DNA from: Isosphaeraceae bacterium EP7
Lineage (GTDB): Bacteria; Planctomycetota; Planctomycetia; Isosphaerales; Isosphaeraceae
Direction: 5' to 3'
Length of the DNA stretch: 64,000 nt
Assembly (NCBI GenBank): GCA_038400315.1
Contig: CP151667.1
Location: 1,871,174-1,935,173, forward strand
Part shown: piece after piece, positions 55,593 through 63,918 of the stretch
Layout of the letters: each line of letters opens with the position of its first letter
Numbering within the stretch: the stretch's first letter is position 1
Notes under the pieces: generated by a model
The model's database searches: none
What the model was told of the DNA's origin: nothing
What the model saw: only the letters and a program-made list of their open reading frames with translations
Made by a program: the position numbers and the translations under genes

Positions 55593-55746
55593 CTGCTGGC
55601 TCTCGACCCTCATTGGATTGGGAAGAGACGCCATCATGCCCGAAGCCCGCCGCCCGACGCAATGCCGAGCGACGCCAACCGCCCTCACCTTCACCCGTGT
55701 CAAGGAGGCGGATTCGACATGAGTTGGAAATATCATCCTGCCCAGA

Positions 55747-55774
55747 TTGACGGCGTTCATTTGAACGCTAAGAT
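55747..55774 (+). promoter_or_regulatory. Promoter of the blaI-M56 operon (TTGACG-N16-TAAGAT)
   Basis: TTGACG at 55747-55752 and TAAGAT at 55769-55774 with a 16-base spacer, the same as in front of rplM. Start predicted near 55781, about 26 bases before the blaI ATG. Confidence 0.55.
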
Positions 55775-55791
55775 GACTTACAGTTGAACGC
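55753..55791 (+). promoter_or_regulatory. Candidate BlaI-type operator filling the promoter spacer
   Basis: GCGTTCA (55753-55759) and TGAACGC (55762-55768) form a perfect 16-base palindrome that exactly occupies the 16-base spacer. A third half-site TGAACGC lies at 55785-55791, just after the predicted start. Binding there would block transcription, and the site also sits upstream of the divergent ABC exporter genes. It differs from the TACA/TGTA operator of staphylococcal MecI/BlaI. Confidence 0.55.
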
Positions 55792-55806
55792 CAACAAGGA
55801 GACCGG

Positions 55807-56190
55807 ATGTCTGAACGTCCCGTACCAGCGAAGTCGGAACTCGAGGTCGCCCGAATCGTCTGGGAGCTCGGAGGGGCGACCGTGCGTCAGGTCCTGGACG
55901 CCCTGCCCACGGAGCGCGGCCTCGACTTCAAGACCGTGCAGACCTACCTACGGCGGCTGGAAGCCAAGGGGTATCTCCGGACCGAGCGTGAGGGTCGGAG
56001 CAATGTTTATCGACCGATGATTCGCCCGGGGCAGGTGATCGGCGAAGTCTTCGACGACTTCCTCAATCGGCTGTTCGACGGCCGGGTTCTGCCGCTCTTC
56101 GAGCATCTGGTGAACGACCGCGGCTTGTCCGTCGACGAGCTGAAACAGCTCCACGAATTGCTGGACCGACTGGAGGGCGAATCTCCATGA
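55807..56190 (+). CDS. BlaI/MecI/CopY-family transcriptional repressor
   Basis: A 127-residue winged-helix repressor. The N-terminal domain has SELEVARIVWELGGATVRQVLDAL, then the recognition region LDFKTVQTYLRRLEAKGYLRTEREGRSNVYRPMI, the family signature. The C-terminal part is a helical dimerisation region (DDFLNRLFDGRVLPLFEHLV, DELKQLHELLDRLE). In known systems a membrane M56 peptidase triggers cleavage of the repressor within this C-terminal part. Its stop overlaps the start of the M56 gene by 4 bases (ATGA). Confidence 0.93.
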   Translation: MSERPVPAKSELEVARIVWELGGATVRQVLDALPTERGLDFKTVQTYLRRLEAKGYLRTEREGRSNVYRPMIRPGQVIGEVFDDFLNRLFDGRVLPLFEHLVNDRGLSVDELKQLHELLDRLEGESP

Positions 56191-58049
56191 GTACGGATTT
56201 CGACGACCTCTCGAAGCTCGCCTGGGCCCAGTTGTGGCAGTTGACGATTGTCGGCCTGATCGTCGGTGCGGCGGCGAGGTACTTGGGTCGAAATCGACCT
56301 CAACTGGCCTACGCGCTCTGGATGCTCATCATCTTCAAGGCGATCGTGCCTCCGGTCTGGGGCAGTCCGGTTGGAATCTTCAGCCGGCTGATGGTGAACG
56401 AGCCCGGCTCGCGGCCTGTCACCTTGCCGACCCCGATGCGAAGTTCGCCCGCGCTTCCGGGGTCGTCCACCGGCGCACGAACCGCCGATCTCACGCCCGT
56501 GATTGAGAACCTGCCGGGCGTGAATCTCGGAAAGGTCGAGGCACGAACTGGACTCGTTCGCTCACTCTTCTCCATCTGGATCGTTGGCGTGTTGCTCGGC
56601 CTCGCCTTCGTGCTCACGAAGCAGGTCGCCTGTTTCCTGATCATCCGGCGGTCGAGAGGTCCCGCGGATGCTCAACTCAGCTCGGAGCTAGGAACACTCT
56701 CGGACCTGCTGGGGATGAGGCAAAACGTCCGACTGGTCGTGACGTCGAGGCCGATCGGGCCGGCCGTTTTCGGCCTCTTTCGGCCGACGATCCTGCTGCC
56801 GGAAGCCCTGCTCGCCAGCCAGAGTCCGGAGCAGGTCCGCATGATCCTGGCCCATGAGCTGATCCACGTCCGGCGGGGCGATCTCGCGGCCGGGAAGCTG
56901 CAACTGGCCGCTCAGTTGATCTGGTGGTTCCACCCCTTGGTCTGGTGGGCGAACCGGCAAGCCACCCTTGAGCGGGAACGTTGTTGCGACCGTGAAGTCC
57001 TCGCGGGCCTCGAATGCAAGCCCGTGACGTATGCGAAAGCCCTGCTTTGCGTCCTGGAGCAGAAAAGACGTCTGCGGTCGCTCGTCGCGTTACCGGGCGT
57101 GCGTGCGATGGAAGTCACTTCCATGCGATTGGAGTCGATCATGAAAGACGCGGCAACCCATCCGAAGCGTGCGGCCCTCGTGGCCCGGCTCGCGTTCGTC
57201 GCGGGTGCAATCCTCCTTGTCCCGGGGGCAGGCCTGGTGCTACGAGCCGGGCCGTCGGAGGAACAAACACCGAACGGAGACTCGCCCAAGGCGGCTCAGC
57301 CCATCCGGGGAGCCTCGACGGCAAAGGACGAAGCATTGAAGCCCCAGGCCTCAACGGCGGCTCAGGTCCCAAAGCCCCAGGCCTCAGCGGCGGCTCAGGT
57401 CCCGAAGCCCGAGGAAGTTCCGGGAACCGAACGGGCGGATTCAGTTCTGGAACGTCTCGGCGATTATGTCGCTCGGGGTGTCTTGACCAACCCGCTCGTC
57501 CCCTTTATCCGCCAGGCATTAAGGCTGACCGGTGATCAACTGGCGAAGGTGAAGCAACTCGAAGTCATGAGGTCCGCGAACCTACAACGAGCCCCAGCCG
57601 ATATCGTCCTGCAACTCAAGACGGCCGGAACGAAAGAGGCGTTCTTTAAGAAGCATCAATTCGAGGTGAACCGCGCGGCCGGCAAAGGGCTGGTCGAAAT
57701 CCTGACACCCCCACAGTGCAGGAGACTCGAGCAGATTATCCTGGACGGCGATGGTGTCAGGGCCTTCCGCTATCCGGACGTCCGGGCGGACCTACACCTG
57801 ACAGCCGATCAAGAAGTAAAAATCGACGCAATCATCGACGGGCTCTTCGCCAAACTACGAGAAATCGAGAAAAGCCCGGGTGGCCAGCCGAATGATTACG
57901 AAAGTTCCATGGCCCTTGAGGGGAAGGTCCAACCGCTTTGGAAAGGGGCATTTGCCGAAGTTCTCGCGCTCCTTGATCCCGCACAGCTCGCACGATGGAA
58001 GACGATCGTTGGAGAGCCGTTTCGCGTCGACGAGCCGGAGCCGAAGTAA
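56187..58049 (+). CDS. M56 (BlaR1-like) membrane metallopeptidase with LTxxQ-repeat sensor region
   Basis: A 620-residue protein. Hydrophobic segments near 13-30, 41-58 and 128-152, the M56 zinc motif HELIH at 223-227 and the ERERCCDRE region (262-270) form the cytoplasm-facing protease core; a further membrane helix lies at 333-354. Instead of the penicillin-binding domain of BlaR1, the outer part has a linker with repeated PKPQAS-AAQV units (385-408). A helical domain follows with three LTxxQ motifs: LTGDQ (447-451), LTPPQ (506-510) and LTADQ (538-542), as in Spy/CpxP-type envelope stress proteins. It is coupled to blaI and presumably cleaves it upon an envelope signal. The ligand is unknown. 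Confidence 0.88.
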   Translation: MSTDFDDLSKLAWAQLWQLTIVGLIVGAAARYLGRNRPQLAYALWMLIIFKAIVPPVWGSPVGIFSRLMVNEPGSRPVTLPTPMRSSPALPGSSTGARTADLTPVIENLPGVNLGKVEARTGLVRSLFSIWIVGVLLGLAFVLTKQVACFLIIRRSRGPADAQLSSELGTLSDLLGMRQNVRLVVTSRPIGPAVFGLFRPTILLPEALLASQSPEQVRMILAHELIHVRRGDLAAGKLQLAAQLIWWFHPLVWWANRQATLERERCCDREVLAGLECKPVTYAKALLCVLEQKRRLRSLVALPGVRAMEVTSMRLESIMKDAATHPKRAALVARLAFVAGAILLVPGAGLVLRAGPSEEQTPNGDSPKAAQPIRGASTAKDEALKPQASTAAQVPKPQASAAAQVPKPEEVPGTERADSVLERLGDYVARGVLTNPLVPFIRQALRLTGDQLAKVKQLEVMRSANLQRAPADIVLQLKTAGTKEAFFKKHQFEVNRAAGKGLVEILTPPQCRRLEQIILDGDGVRAFRYPDVRADLHLTADQEVKIDAIIDGLFAKLREIEKSPGGQPNDYESSMALEGKVQPLWKGAFAEVLALLDPAQLARWKTIVGEPFRVDEPEPK

Positions 58050-58070
58050 TGAACCAAGGGCGTAAACGAA

Positions 58071-58101
58071 GCGAGCCGGCGGGTTGATTCCGCCGGCTCG
58101 C
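58071..58101. terminator. Bidirectional hairpin between the M56 and radical SAM genes
   Basis: GCGAGCCGGCGG (58071-58082) pairs perfectly with 58090-58101 across a 7-base loop, between convergent genes ending at 58049 and 58117. No U tract on either side. Confidence 0.65.
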
Positions 58102-58116
58102 CTGGAGATTATTCGC

Positions 58117-59679
58117 TCAGAACGAGTTATAAACCGGCGTCCTGCCGCTGGCCATCTGCTTGGCCATGGTGTGGGCGTGGTAGTGCTGGGCCATGTGGAT
58201 GAGGTAGAAGATGACGATGCCGGGGTCGCGACGGGTCTTCAGCAAGGTGTAGAGACGCTTGCGGTATTCCTTGCGCAGATAGGCCTCGGGCACCATGGTC
58301 ATCAGGCGGTAGAAGAGGCCCAGAGATTGGCCCGTGAACAGGGCCTGGGTCTTGAACCACTCCCAGGGGTGCTTCTTCCAGAACCGTTCTCGGCCCATTC
58401 CCACCACGAGCTTGCGCTTGATGTACAGGGCTTCCAGGCGCTCGAAGTACTGGTCGCAGTCATAGAGCTGATTCATCACCCGGACGTAGCCCTCGCGCAG
58501 CTCCTCGCGGCTGAAGTTGACCGGGATGATGTTGGTGCCGAACTCGGGCTGGTCGGACGGGTCGAGGCGGCCTTCGGCGGCGAGCCGCGCGTGCAGCGGG
58601 GTCTTGGGGATGGCGTAGAGCATGCCCGTCATGCTGAAGGCGATGTTTGCCTCCTGGATGAACTGGTGCTGGGCATCGAAGATCGACCGGTCGTCGTTGT
58701 CGAAGCCGATGATCATGCCGCACCAGACCTCGATGCCGGCGTCCTGGATCCGGTGCACCTTCTCCATCATCGTGCCGCCGCTGCGCACATTCTGGAACTT
58801 CTTGGTCTCGCGCAGGCTGTCTTCGTTGGGGCTCTCGATGCCGATGAAGACGCTGATGATGTTGGCCTCGACCATCAGCTCCATCAGCTCGGCGTCGTCG
58901 GCCAGGTCGATCGAGGCCTCGGTGAAGAAGGTCAGGGCGTAGTTGTTCTGGATCTGCCAGTCGATCATCGCCCGCAGGACCTTCTTGATCTCCTTGCGGT
59001 TGCCGATCAGGTTGTCATCCACGATGAAGACGATGCGCATCTTCTGGGCGTGCAGCGCGTCCATCTCGGCGATCACCTGCTCGACTGTCTTCAGGCGAGG
59101 CCGGCGGCCGAAGGTGACGATGATGTCGCAGAACTCGCACTGGAACGGGCAACCGCGCGAGAACTGCAGGCTACCGAAAGCGTAGTGCCGCATCTTCAGG
59201 AGGTCGAACCGGGGGACCGGCACCTTGGTCATGTCGGACTTTTCAAGCTGCTCGTACCGGACCTGATGCAGGCCCTGCGACCATTCCCTGAGGAACTGGG
59301 GCCAGGTGTCCTCGGCCTCGCCGATGAAGATGACGTCGGGCACGTCTTCGAAATAGTCTTCGTCGACGGTGACCAGCGGGCCGCCCACGATGCAGAAGAC
59401 CCCTCGGCGCTTCAGCTCGGCGAGGATTTCCTTCATCCTGAACCGCTGGACGCTCATGCCGGTGACACCGACGATGTCGGCCCTGGCGCAACGCTCCCAG
59501 TCGATGGCCTCGACGTTCTCGTCGATCAGGGTGACGGTGTGCCCCTCGGGGGTCAGTGCGGCCAGCAATGGGAGGCAGGCCACGGGGAGGTTGGCGCGCT
59601 TGCCCATCATGGGCAGGGCGTGCTCCATCCCCCAGTAGGAGACCTCGAACCGGGGGTTGATCAGGACGATATCAGCCAT
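58117..59679 (-). CDS. B12-binding-type radical SAM protein (DUF4070, HpnP-like)
   Basis: A 520-residue protein. The N-terminal domain (about 1-145, starting ADIVLINPRFEVSYWGMEHAL) has the cobalamin-binding fold arrangement, though the DxHxxG motif is not evident. The radical SAM core carries RGCPFQCEFCDI with Cys177, Cys181 and Cys184 for the 4Fe-4S cluster. The C-terminal DUF4070-like region follows (EELREGYVRVMNQLYDCDQYFERLEAL, then helical). The N-terminal pattern resembles HpnP, the hopanoid C-2 methylase, but DUF4070 proteins are diverse and the substrate here is not established. It is separated from the upstream DUF4159 gene by a terminator. Confidence 0.88.
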   Translation of the reverse strand: MADIVLINPRFEVSYWGMEHALPMMGKRANLPVACLPLLAALTPEGHTVTLIDENVEAIDWERCARADIVGVTGMSVQRFRMKEILAELKRRGVFCIVGGPLVTVDEDYFEDVPDVIFIGEAEDTWPQFLREWSQGLHQVRYEQLEKSDMTKVPVPRFDLLKMRHYAFGSLQFSRGCPFQCEFCDIIVTFGRRPRLKTVEQVIAEMDALHAQKMRIVFIVDDNLIGNRKEIKKVLRAMIDWQIQNNYALTFFTEASIDLADDAELMELMVEANIISVFIGIESPNEDSLRETKKFQNVRSGGTMMEKVHRIQDAGIEVWCGMIIGFDNDDRSIFDAQHQFIQEANIAFSMTGMLYAIPKTPLHARLAAEGRLDPSDQPEFGTNIIPVNFSREELREGYVRVMNQLYDCDQYFERLEALYIKRKLVVGMGRERFWKKHPWEWFKTQALFTGQSLGLFYRLMTMVPEAYLRKEYRKRLYTLLKTRRDPGIVIFYLIHMAQHYHAHTMAKQMASGRTPVYNSF

Positions 59680-59790
59680 GAGTGAGCGTCTCCCGTCGGC
59701 CCTTCACGGGCAGCAAGGCGCCCCCGGGTGCCCCGCGCCTTGGACCCCCGAGCGGGCGTTCCCCATCTTATCGACATCGCCAATCCGGCC

Positions 59791-59817
59791 AAAAGGGGGC
59801 TGTTCGGCCAAGCCCCC
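59791..59817 (-). terminator. Factor-independent terminator of the DUF4159 gene
   Basis: AGCCCCC (59811-59817) and GGGGGCT (59795-59801) form a 7-bp stem with a 9-base loop, 16 bases after the stop at 59834. On minus the stem is followed directly by TTTT (59794-59791), the clearest U tract in the window. Confidence 0.75.
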
Positions 59818-59833
59818 AATTCTGCCCTCTGGA

Positions 59834-62140
59834 TCAGGGGAGGGTCGAGTAGATCACGATATTGGCGGCGATCTTCAGGGCGCTTTCGTAGTTGTATCCC
59901 TTGCAGTCCATGCTGGAATGACGCTCGAGGGCGCAACCGATGTCGTACTTGGAGTAGATCACGGCCCATCGACCATTGACCTTCACCCCTTCCAGCTCGG
60001 GCGTGTCCTTGCCACCGCCGGCGGCTTTGCTGTACTGGCTGTCGGAGAGGTCGAAGCCGACCTTCTTGGTATAGATGTCGTCTCCCTTGGGGATGGGCTC
60101 GAGCGCGTTGTCTGGGAAGAGTTGCTTGACCAGCTTGCGGAACGAGGCATCGAAGGAGGTGCTGCCGCAGGCCGCGTCGGCGAAGAAGGTGCCGCCGCCC
60201 GGCTCGACGTGCCGCCTGAGGGCTTCGAGGTGCTCGTCGGAGAAGCTCATCCCCGCCCGGCCGTGGATGTAGATCAACGGGTAGTTGATCAGGTTGGGGT
60301 CGCCCGGAAGAAGCTCGTAGTGGTTGATGACCACGTCGAAATTGAGCGGCGGGTTGCGCAGGGCGCTGGTCAGGTTGGGGATGGCCAGCGGCGCGACGTT
60401 CCAGTCGCCCGCGTGCCGCAGCTTGGCGATCCGGAGGGCGCCCCGCTTGGGGTTCTCGGCCTTGAAGTCGCGGACCTCGCGGACGGTCAGCTTGTCGGCG
60501 GGCAGCTCGCGGCCGGTGGCGTAGTCGATCACGTTCTGGCCGACGCGCTTGGCCTTGATGACCAGCGGGTGCGAGGGCTGCGCCTCCATCTGGTTCCAGA
60601 AGCAGGAGAGGTCGCCCGGCGAATAGATGACGACGGTCCGGCAGCCGTGCTCGATGCCCCAGAGCGGATGGACGTCGGGGGTGAGCTGGTGCTTCGATCG
60701 CCAGACGGCGTGGTCCTCGGCCAGGGGCTTCAGGTCGTACTCGGGCTCGGGGAAGAGCTCCTTCATAAGCTCGCGGAAGCCGGAGTCGAAGCCGCTGAAC
60801 TCGTCGCCGCAGCAGGCCTCGGCGAAGATGAAGCCCCCTTGCTCGACGTATTCGCGGAGGTTCTTCTTCCCCTTGGCGCTGAAGACGGGGGGCTCGTGGC
60901 CGTTGAAGTAGACGATCGGGGCCTGGAGCATGTCCTCGACGGTCGCCGTGTTGGGGTCGACCACCTGCCAGGTGAGCAGGTGCTTCCAGTCGGTCGAGAC
61001 CAGGCCGACCATGTTCCTGATGTCGTCGACGTCGTTGTTCCAGTCATTCCCGGGACCGTGCCTCAGCTTGTTGATCAGCACGGGCGACCGCCCCTTGGCC
61101 AGGAACAGGAGCGCGAAGCTGGTGGCGAAGATGGGCTGGCTCTCGATCGAGACCCCCTTCCAGTACCCTTGCAGGGGGTCCTGGTCGGAGACGAGTTCCT
61201 CGGCCCCTTCGCGGTACCAGTCGTGGCCGCCGAAGAATCGCTGGCCCGAGAGCCGGCCGGCTCGCTCGAGCCCGTAGAGATAGTAATATTTCCACATGAC
61301 GCCGGCGCCGTGGTTGGTGCCGACCGAGAAGTTGGCCGCCATCCAGTCGATCCCGCGCTGGAGGTTCTGGTTGGTCCCCCCCTTGCCGCAATTCTGGATC
61401 GTCTCGCCGACGAGCGTCTCCTGCCCCTGGAACTTCCTCAGCCCGGTGATGATCAGGCTGGAGAGCCCCGCGCAGGTCATGCTGGCCGTCGCGGGCGTGC
61501 CGGCATTGGGGTGGTAGGTCCAGCTCCCGTCATTGAACTGATACTGCTCCCAGTACCTGCGCGAGAGGGCCCAGACTTCGGGCTTGACCGGCACGCCGGC
61601 CTGGGACGCCGCGTTGAGAGCCAGCAGGGCGTACTGGGTATTGGAATTGTCGCCCTGGCGAGACTTGTTGGCGTTGTACGTCCAGGTCCCCGGCCAGCCG
61701 AAGCCGTTGTCACCGGCCCTGATCTGCGAGCGTTCGAGCCAGGCGACGTTGGATGCGATCTTGAGCCGAAACCGCTCAGGCTGGCTCTCGGCAAAGACCA
61801 TCGTCTGGAGACTGATGGCGTAGGTGCTATTGAGGTCCTCGGCCGAGTAGCGACCGAGGAAGTCGAGCGCCAGCGCCATCTTGGGAGATTCGGGGCTCTC
61901 GCCGGCCGTCAACAAGGCGAGCACGACCAGGCTCGTCGTGCCGGTCGAATGCTCACGATCGAGGTTGGGCCACGAGCCGTCGGGCTGCTGCACCGACTTC
62001 AAATAGTCGACCCCGCGCCTGATGGCCCGCTCAACCTGCTCGCGGGTGACCGCACCGCGCGCATCGCGAGCCCCGATCCAGGTCGGTAGGAGTGTGGCGA
62101 TCGCCGCGAAGAGGATCGCGTTGCGGACGCGTCGGGACAT
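59834..62140 (-). CDS. Secreted cyclase-fold/double DUF4159 protein
   Basis: A 768-residue protein with a signal peptide (AILFAAIATLLPTWIGARDARG). Residues about 30-330 are a terpene-cyclase/prenyltransferase-like alpha-alpha barrel: RRGVDYLKSVQQPDGSWPN and YQFNDGSWTYHPNAGTPATAS are QW-like repeats. Two DUF4159-like domains follow, each with an ADAACG/AEACCG-type core (YVEQGGFIFAEACCGDEFSGFDSGFRELMKELFPE; HVEPGGGTFFADAACGSTSFDASFRKLVKQLFPD) and a strand ending with a VVIYS/AVIYS motif. The catalytic Asp cluster of squalene-hopene cyclases is not at its usual place, so the barrel probably binds rather than cyclises. AGGGGG 7 bases before the ATG at 62140 fixes the start. Confidence 0.85.
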   Translation of the reverse strand: MSRRVRNAILFAAIATLLPTWIGARDARGAVTREQVERAIRRGVDYLKSVQQPDGSWPNLDREHSTGTTSLVVLALLTAGESPESPKMALALDFLGRYSAEDLNSTYAISLQTMVFAESQPERFRLKIASNVAWLERSQIRAGDNGFGWPGTWTYNANKSRQGDNSNTQYALLALNAASQAGVPVKPEVWALSRRYWEQYQFNDGSWTYHPNAGTPATASMTCAGLSSLIITGLRKFQGQETLVGETIQNCGKGGTNQNLQRGIDWMAANFSVGTNHGAGVMWKYYYLYGLERAGRLSGQRFFGGHDWYREGAEELVSDQDPLQGYWKGVSIESQPIFATSFALLFLAKGRSPVLINKLRHGPGNDWNNDVDDIRNMVGLVSTDWKHLLTWQVVDPNTATVEDMLQAPIVYFNGHEPPVFSAKGKKNLREYVEQGGFIFAEACCGDEFSGFDSGFRELMKELFPEPEYDLKPLAEDHAVWRSKHQLTPDVHPLWGIEHGCRTVVIYSPGDLSCFWNQMEAQPSHPLVIKAKRVGQNVIDYATGRELPADKLTVREVRDFKAENPKRGALRIAKLRHAGDWNVAPLAIPNLTSALRNPPLNFDVVINHYELLPGDPNLINYPLIYIHGRAGMSFSDEHLEALRRHVEPGGGTFFADAACGSTSFDASFRKLVKQLFPDNALEPIPKGDDIYTKKVGFDLSDSQYSKAAGGGKDTPELEGVKVNGRWAVIYSKYDIGCALERHSSMDCKGYNYESALKIAANIVIYSTLP

Positions 62141-62278
62141 GTGGGCACCCCCTGACACCTGGGACTCGATGAGCGCCGATGCGCCTCTTACGAGTGTATC
62201 ATCCTCGGCCAGAGGGCATCACTCGACTCGGATGCCCTTCGACCGCCCCAGATGATGCGACGTGGATAATGCAACGAC

Positions 62279-62322
62279 GCCCCCGACGACATCCCCGGAT
62301 TGCGGAGGAAGTCGTCGGGGGC
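62279..62322 (-). terminator. Hairpin after the beta-propeller-like gene
   Basis: GCCCCCGACGAC (62279-62290) pairs exactly with GTCGTCGGGGGC (62311-62322), 20-base loop, 35 bases after the stop at 62358. Confidence 0.6.
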
Positions 62323-62357
62323 ATCGAGAAACGCAGTCACGATCAAAGTCTAGTGAG

Positions 62358-63482
62358 TCAGCGGGATTCAGGCCGGACGCCGGGATGGTTCAACTCCGCG
62401 AGCAGCGAGGCGGCCTCGGGCTTCAGGACGCCCGCCAGGTTGACGCACTGGTGCGATGCGTTGTTCGTCTCCGGCCTGACGAGGAAGGTCAGCCTCAGGC
62501 CGTCCGAAGAGACGGCCGGTGGGGCCGGGGCGCAGTCCGTCGCGAGGACGACCGACCGTGCGGTCCTTGCCACGGGAGCCCCTTCTTCACCCAGGAATTC
62601 CACCGGGGCAACACGCAGCTGCCATCGCCGGCCATTCTGCCCGGGCGAGACGTAGGCCAACGCGGGGTTTGAGGGCGACCCGACCACCGTCGGGCACCGC
62701 TCCAGCTGGTTTTTCTCGTTCGCACCGGTCACGAGGCCCGCCGCGACGATCTCGGTCTCCGCGTCGTTGAGTTTCAGCCACCAGATTTGTCCCACCGACA
62801 TCTTCGGCAGGCCGTCAGTCATGATCTGGGTATTGAGCGAGACCAGCAACTTCCCCTTCCATTGAGGGTGGGTCGGCCTGGTCGGCTCCGCCAGATAGAC
62901 GTCGCCCTCGCCCGGAACCTTGCAGCGCCAGGTCAGGGCGACCGGCTTCTCATCCGAGGTGGAGTAAGGGCTGTCTGCCTTCTCGAACGCATACCGATAG
63001 AGCCTGCCGTCGCCGGCCGCGAAGATCACTCGCGCTTCCAGGCCGGGCGACCAGCAGGGAGGGGCGACCGGGGCCATCCTCGTCTCGATCCGATCCAGCA
63101 GCCGGCCCGACGGTAGTTCGACCCGTGCCAGGCCGATACCCTGGGGGACGAGCTGGGTCGAGTCCCCTTCGCGGTGGAACCAGCGGCCGACGGCCTGCTG
63201 GTGCGACTCGGCGTCGGTCCAGGGAGAGACCGAGAGGTGCTCGATCCGGTCATCACGCCCGGTCTCGAGGCGTCGGATCGAGCCGTTCTCGGCGTCAACC
63301 AGCCGTGCGGAGCGGTCGCCGCCCGGGAACAGGACGCCATTGACGCCGGCCTGCGTTGTGCCGGTTCGCAGGCGGACCGACGAGTGGGCCGGGGGCGGGG
63401 CGAGCTTGCCCACGCCGATCGCCGTCCCGCAGATGATGAGCGCCAGCAGGCCGATCGAGCGGATCAAGGTCACGAGTGCCAT
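62358..63482 (-). CDS. Membrane-anchored TolB/WD-like beta-propeller protein
   Basis: A 374-residue protein with one N-terminal hydrophobic segment (LIRSIGLLALIICGTAIGVG), then a beta-rich body of repeated short strands ending in W/Y-x-Asp-type turns (RLVDAENGSIRRLETGRDDRIEHLSVSPW; CWSPGLEARVIFAAGDGRLYRYAF; WWLKLNDAETEIVAAGLVTG; PALAYVSPGQNGRRWQLRVAPVEF). Spacing resembles a TolB/WD40-type propeller but no definite family motif is seen. The ATG at 63482 directly precedes the anchor; a longer frame adds only a few residues. Two strong hairpins on either side of its neighbours suggest it is transcribed alone. Confidence 0.7.
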   Translation of the reverse strand: MALVTLIRSIGLLALIICGTAIGVGKLAPPPAHSSVRLRTGTTQAGVNGVLFPGGDRSARLVDAENGSIRRLETGRDDRIEHLSVSPWTDAESHQQAVGRWFHREGDSTQLVPQGIGLARVELPSGRLLDRIETRMAPVAPPCWSPGLEARVIFAAGDGRLYRYAFEKADSPYSTSDEKPVALTWRCKVPGEGDVYLAEPTRPTHPQWKGKLLVSLNTQIMTDGLPKMSVGQIWWLKLNDAETEIVAAGLVTGANEKNQLERCPTVVGSPSNPALAYVSPGQNGRRWQLRVAPVEFLGEEGAPVARTARSVVLATDCAPAPPAVSSDGLRLTFLVRPETNNASHQCVNLAGVLKPEAASLLAELNHPGVRPESR

Positions 63483-63918
63483 GGATCTCTCGGGGGTTTG
63501 CCCGTGCAAAGTAAGTGCGCGAAGGGGCCGCCCCCGGCATCGGGGTTGGCCCGTCTCGGGCCTTGTCCAAGTCAGCGGCCCCGGGCAGAGGCCGTCATTT
63601 TGGGGACGATTCGCTGGGAGGGAATCGCCCGCGTTTGGACTCCTCGGCTAACCTCAACAACGTCGCCCGAGGTCGGCCGAAGACAGATCGGTGGGAAAGA
63701 GGTGGGCTAGGGAAGCCGGATCGAGTCGAGTGGTCTCACCGACGAACTTTAGGACGCCGAATCGACGAAGACAAGTCCTGCTCCCCACCGGAACTAAGTG
63801 CAATCAGTGTGCCAACGCGAAAAACCAAGCCAAACTGCCACGAGATTCGTCATTTCGCAAACAATTTCAGCAGTCGCAAGTACAAGCCCCGCTGAAAGAA
63901 CTCTCTTTTCGAGCGCTT
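63483..63918. other. Intergenic region, AT-richer to the right
   Basis: About 435 bases without a supported gene; base composition becomes AT-richer from about 63690. It should contain the promoter of the propeller gene and the 3' untranslated part of the gene entering from the right. No hairpin of note. Confidence 0.4.

Noticed and set aside
61020-61060. A DVDD motif in the cyclase-fold/DUF4159 protein, like the catalytic DxDD of squalene-hopene cyclases
   Set aside because: It lies after the helical barrel, near the first DUF4159-like domain, and the flanking residues do not match the cyclase motif; probably coincidence.
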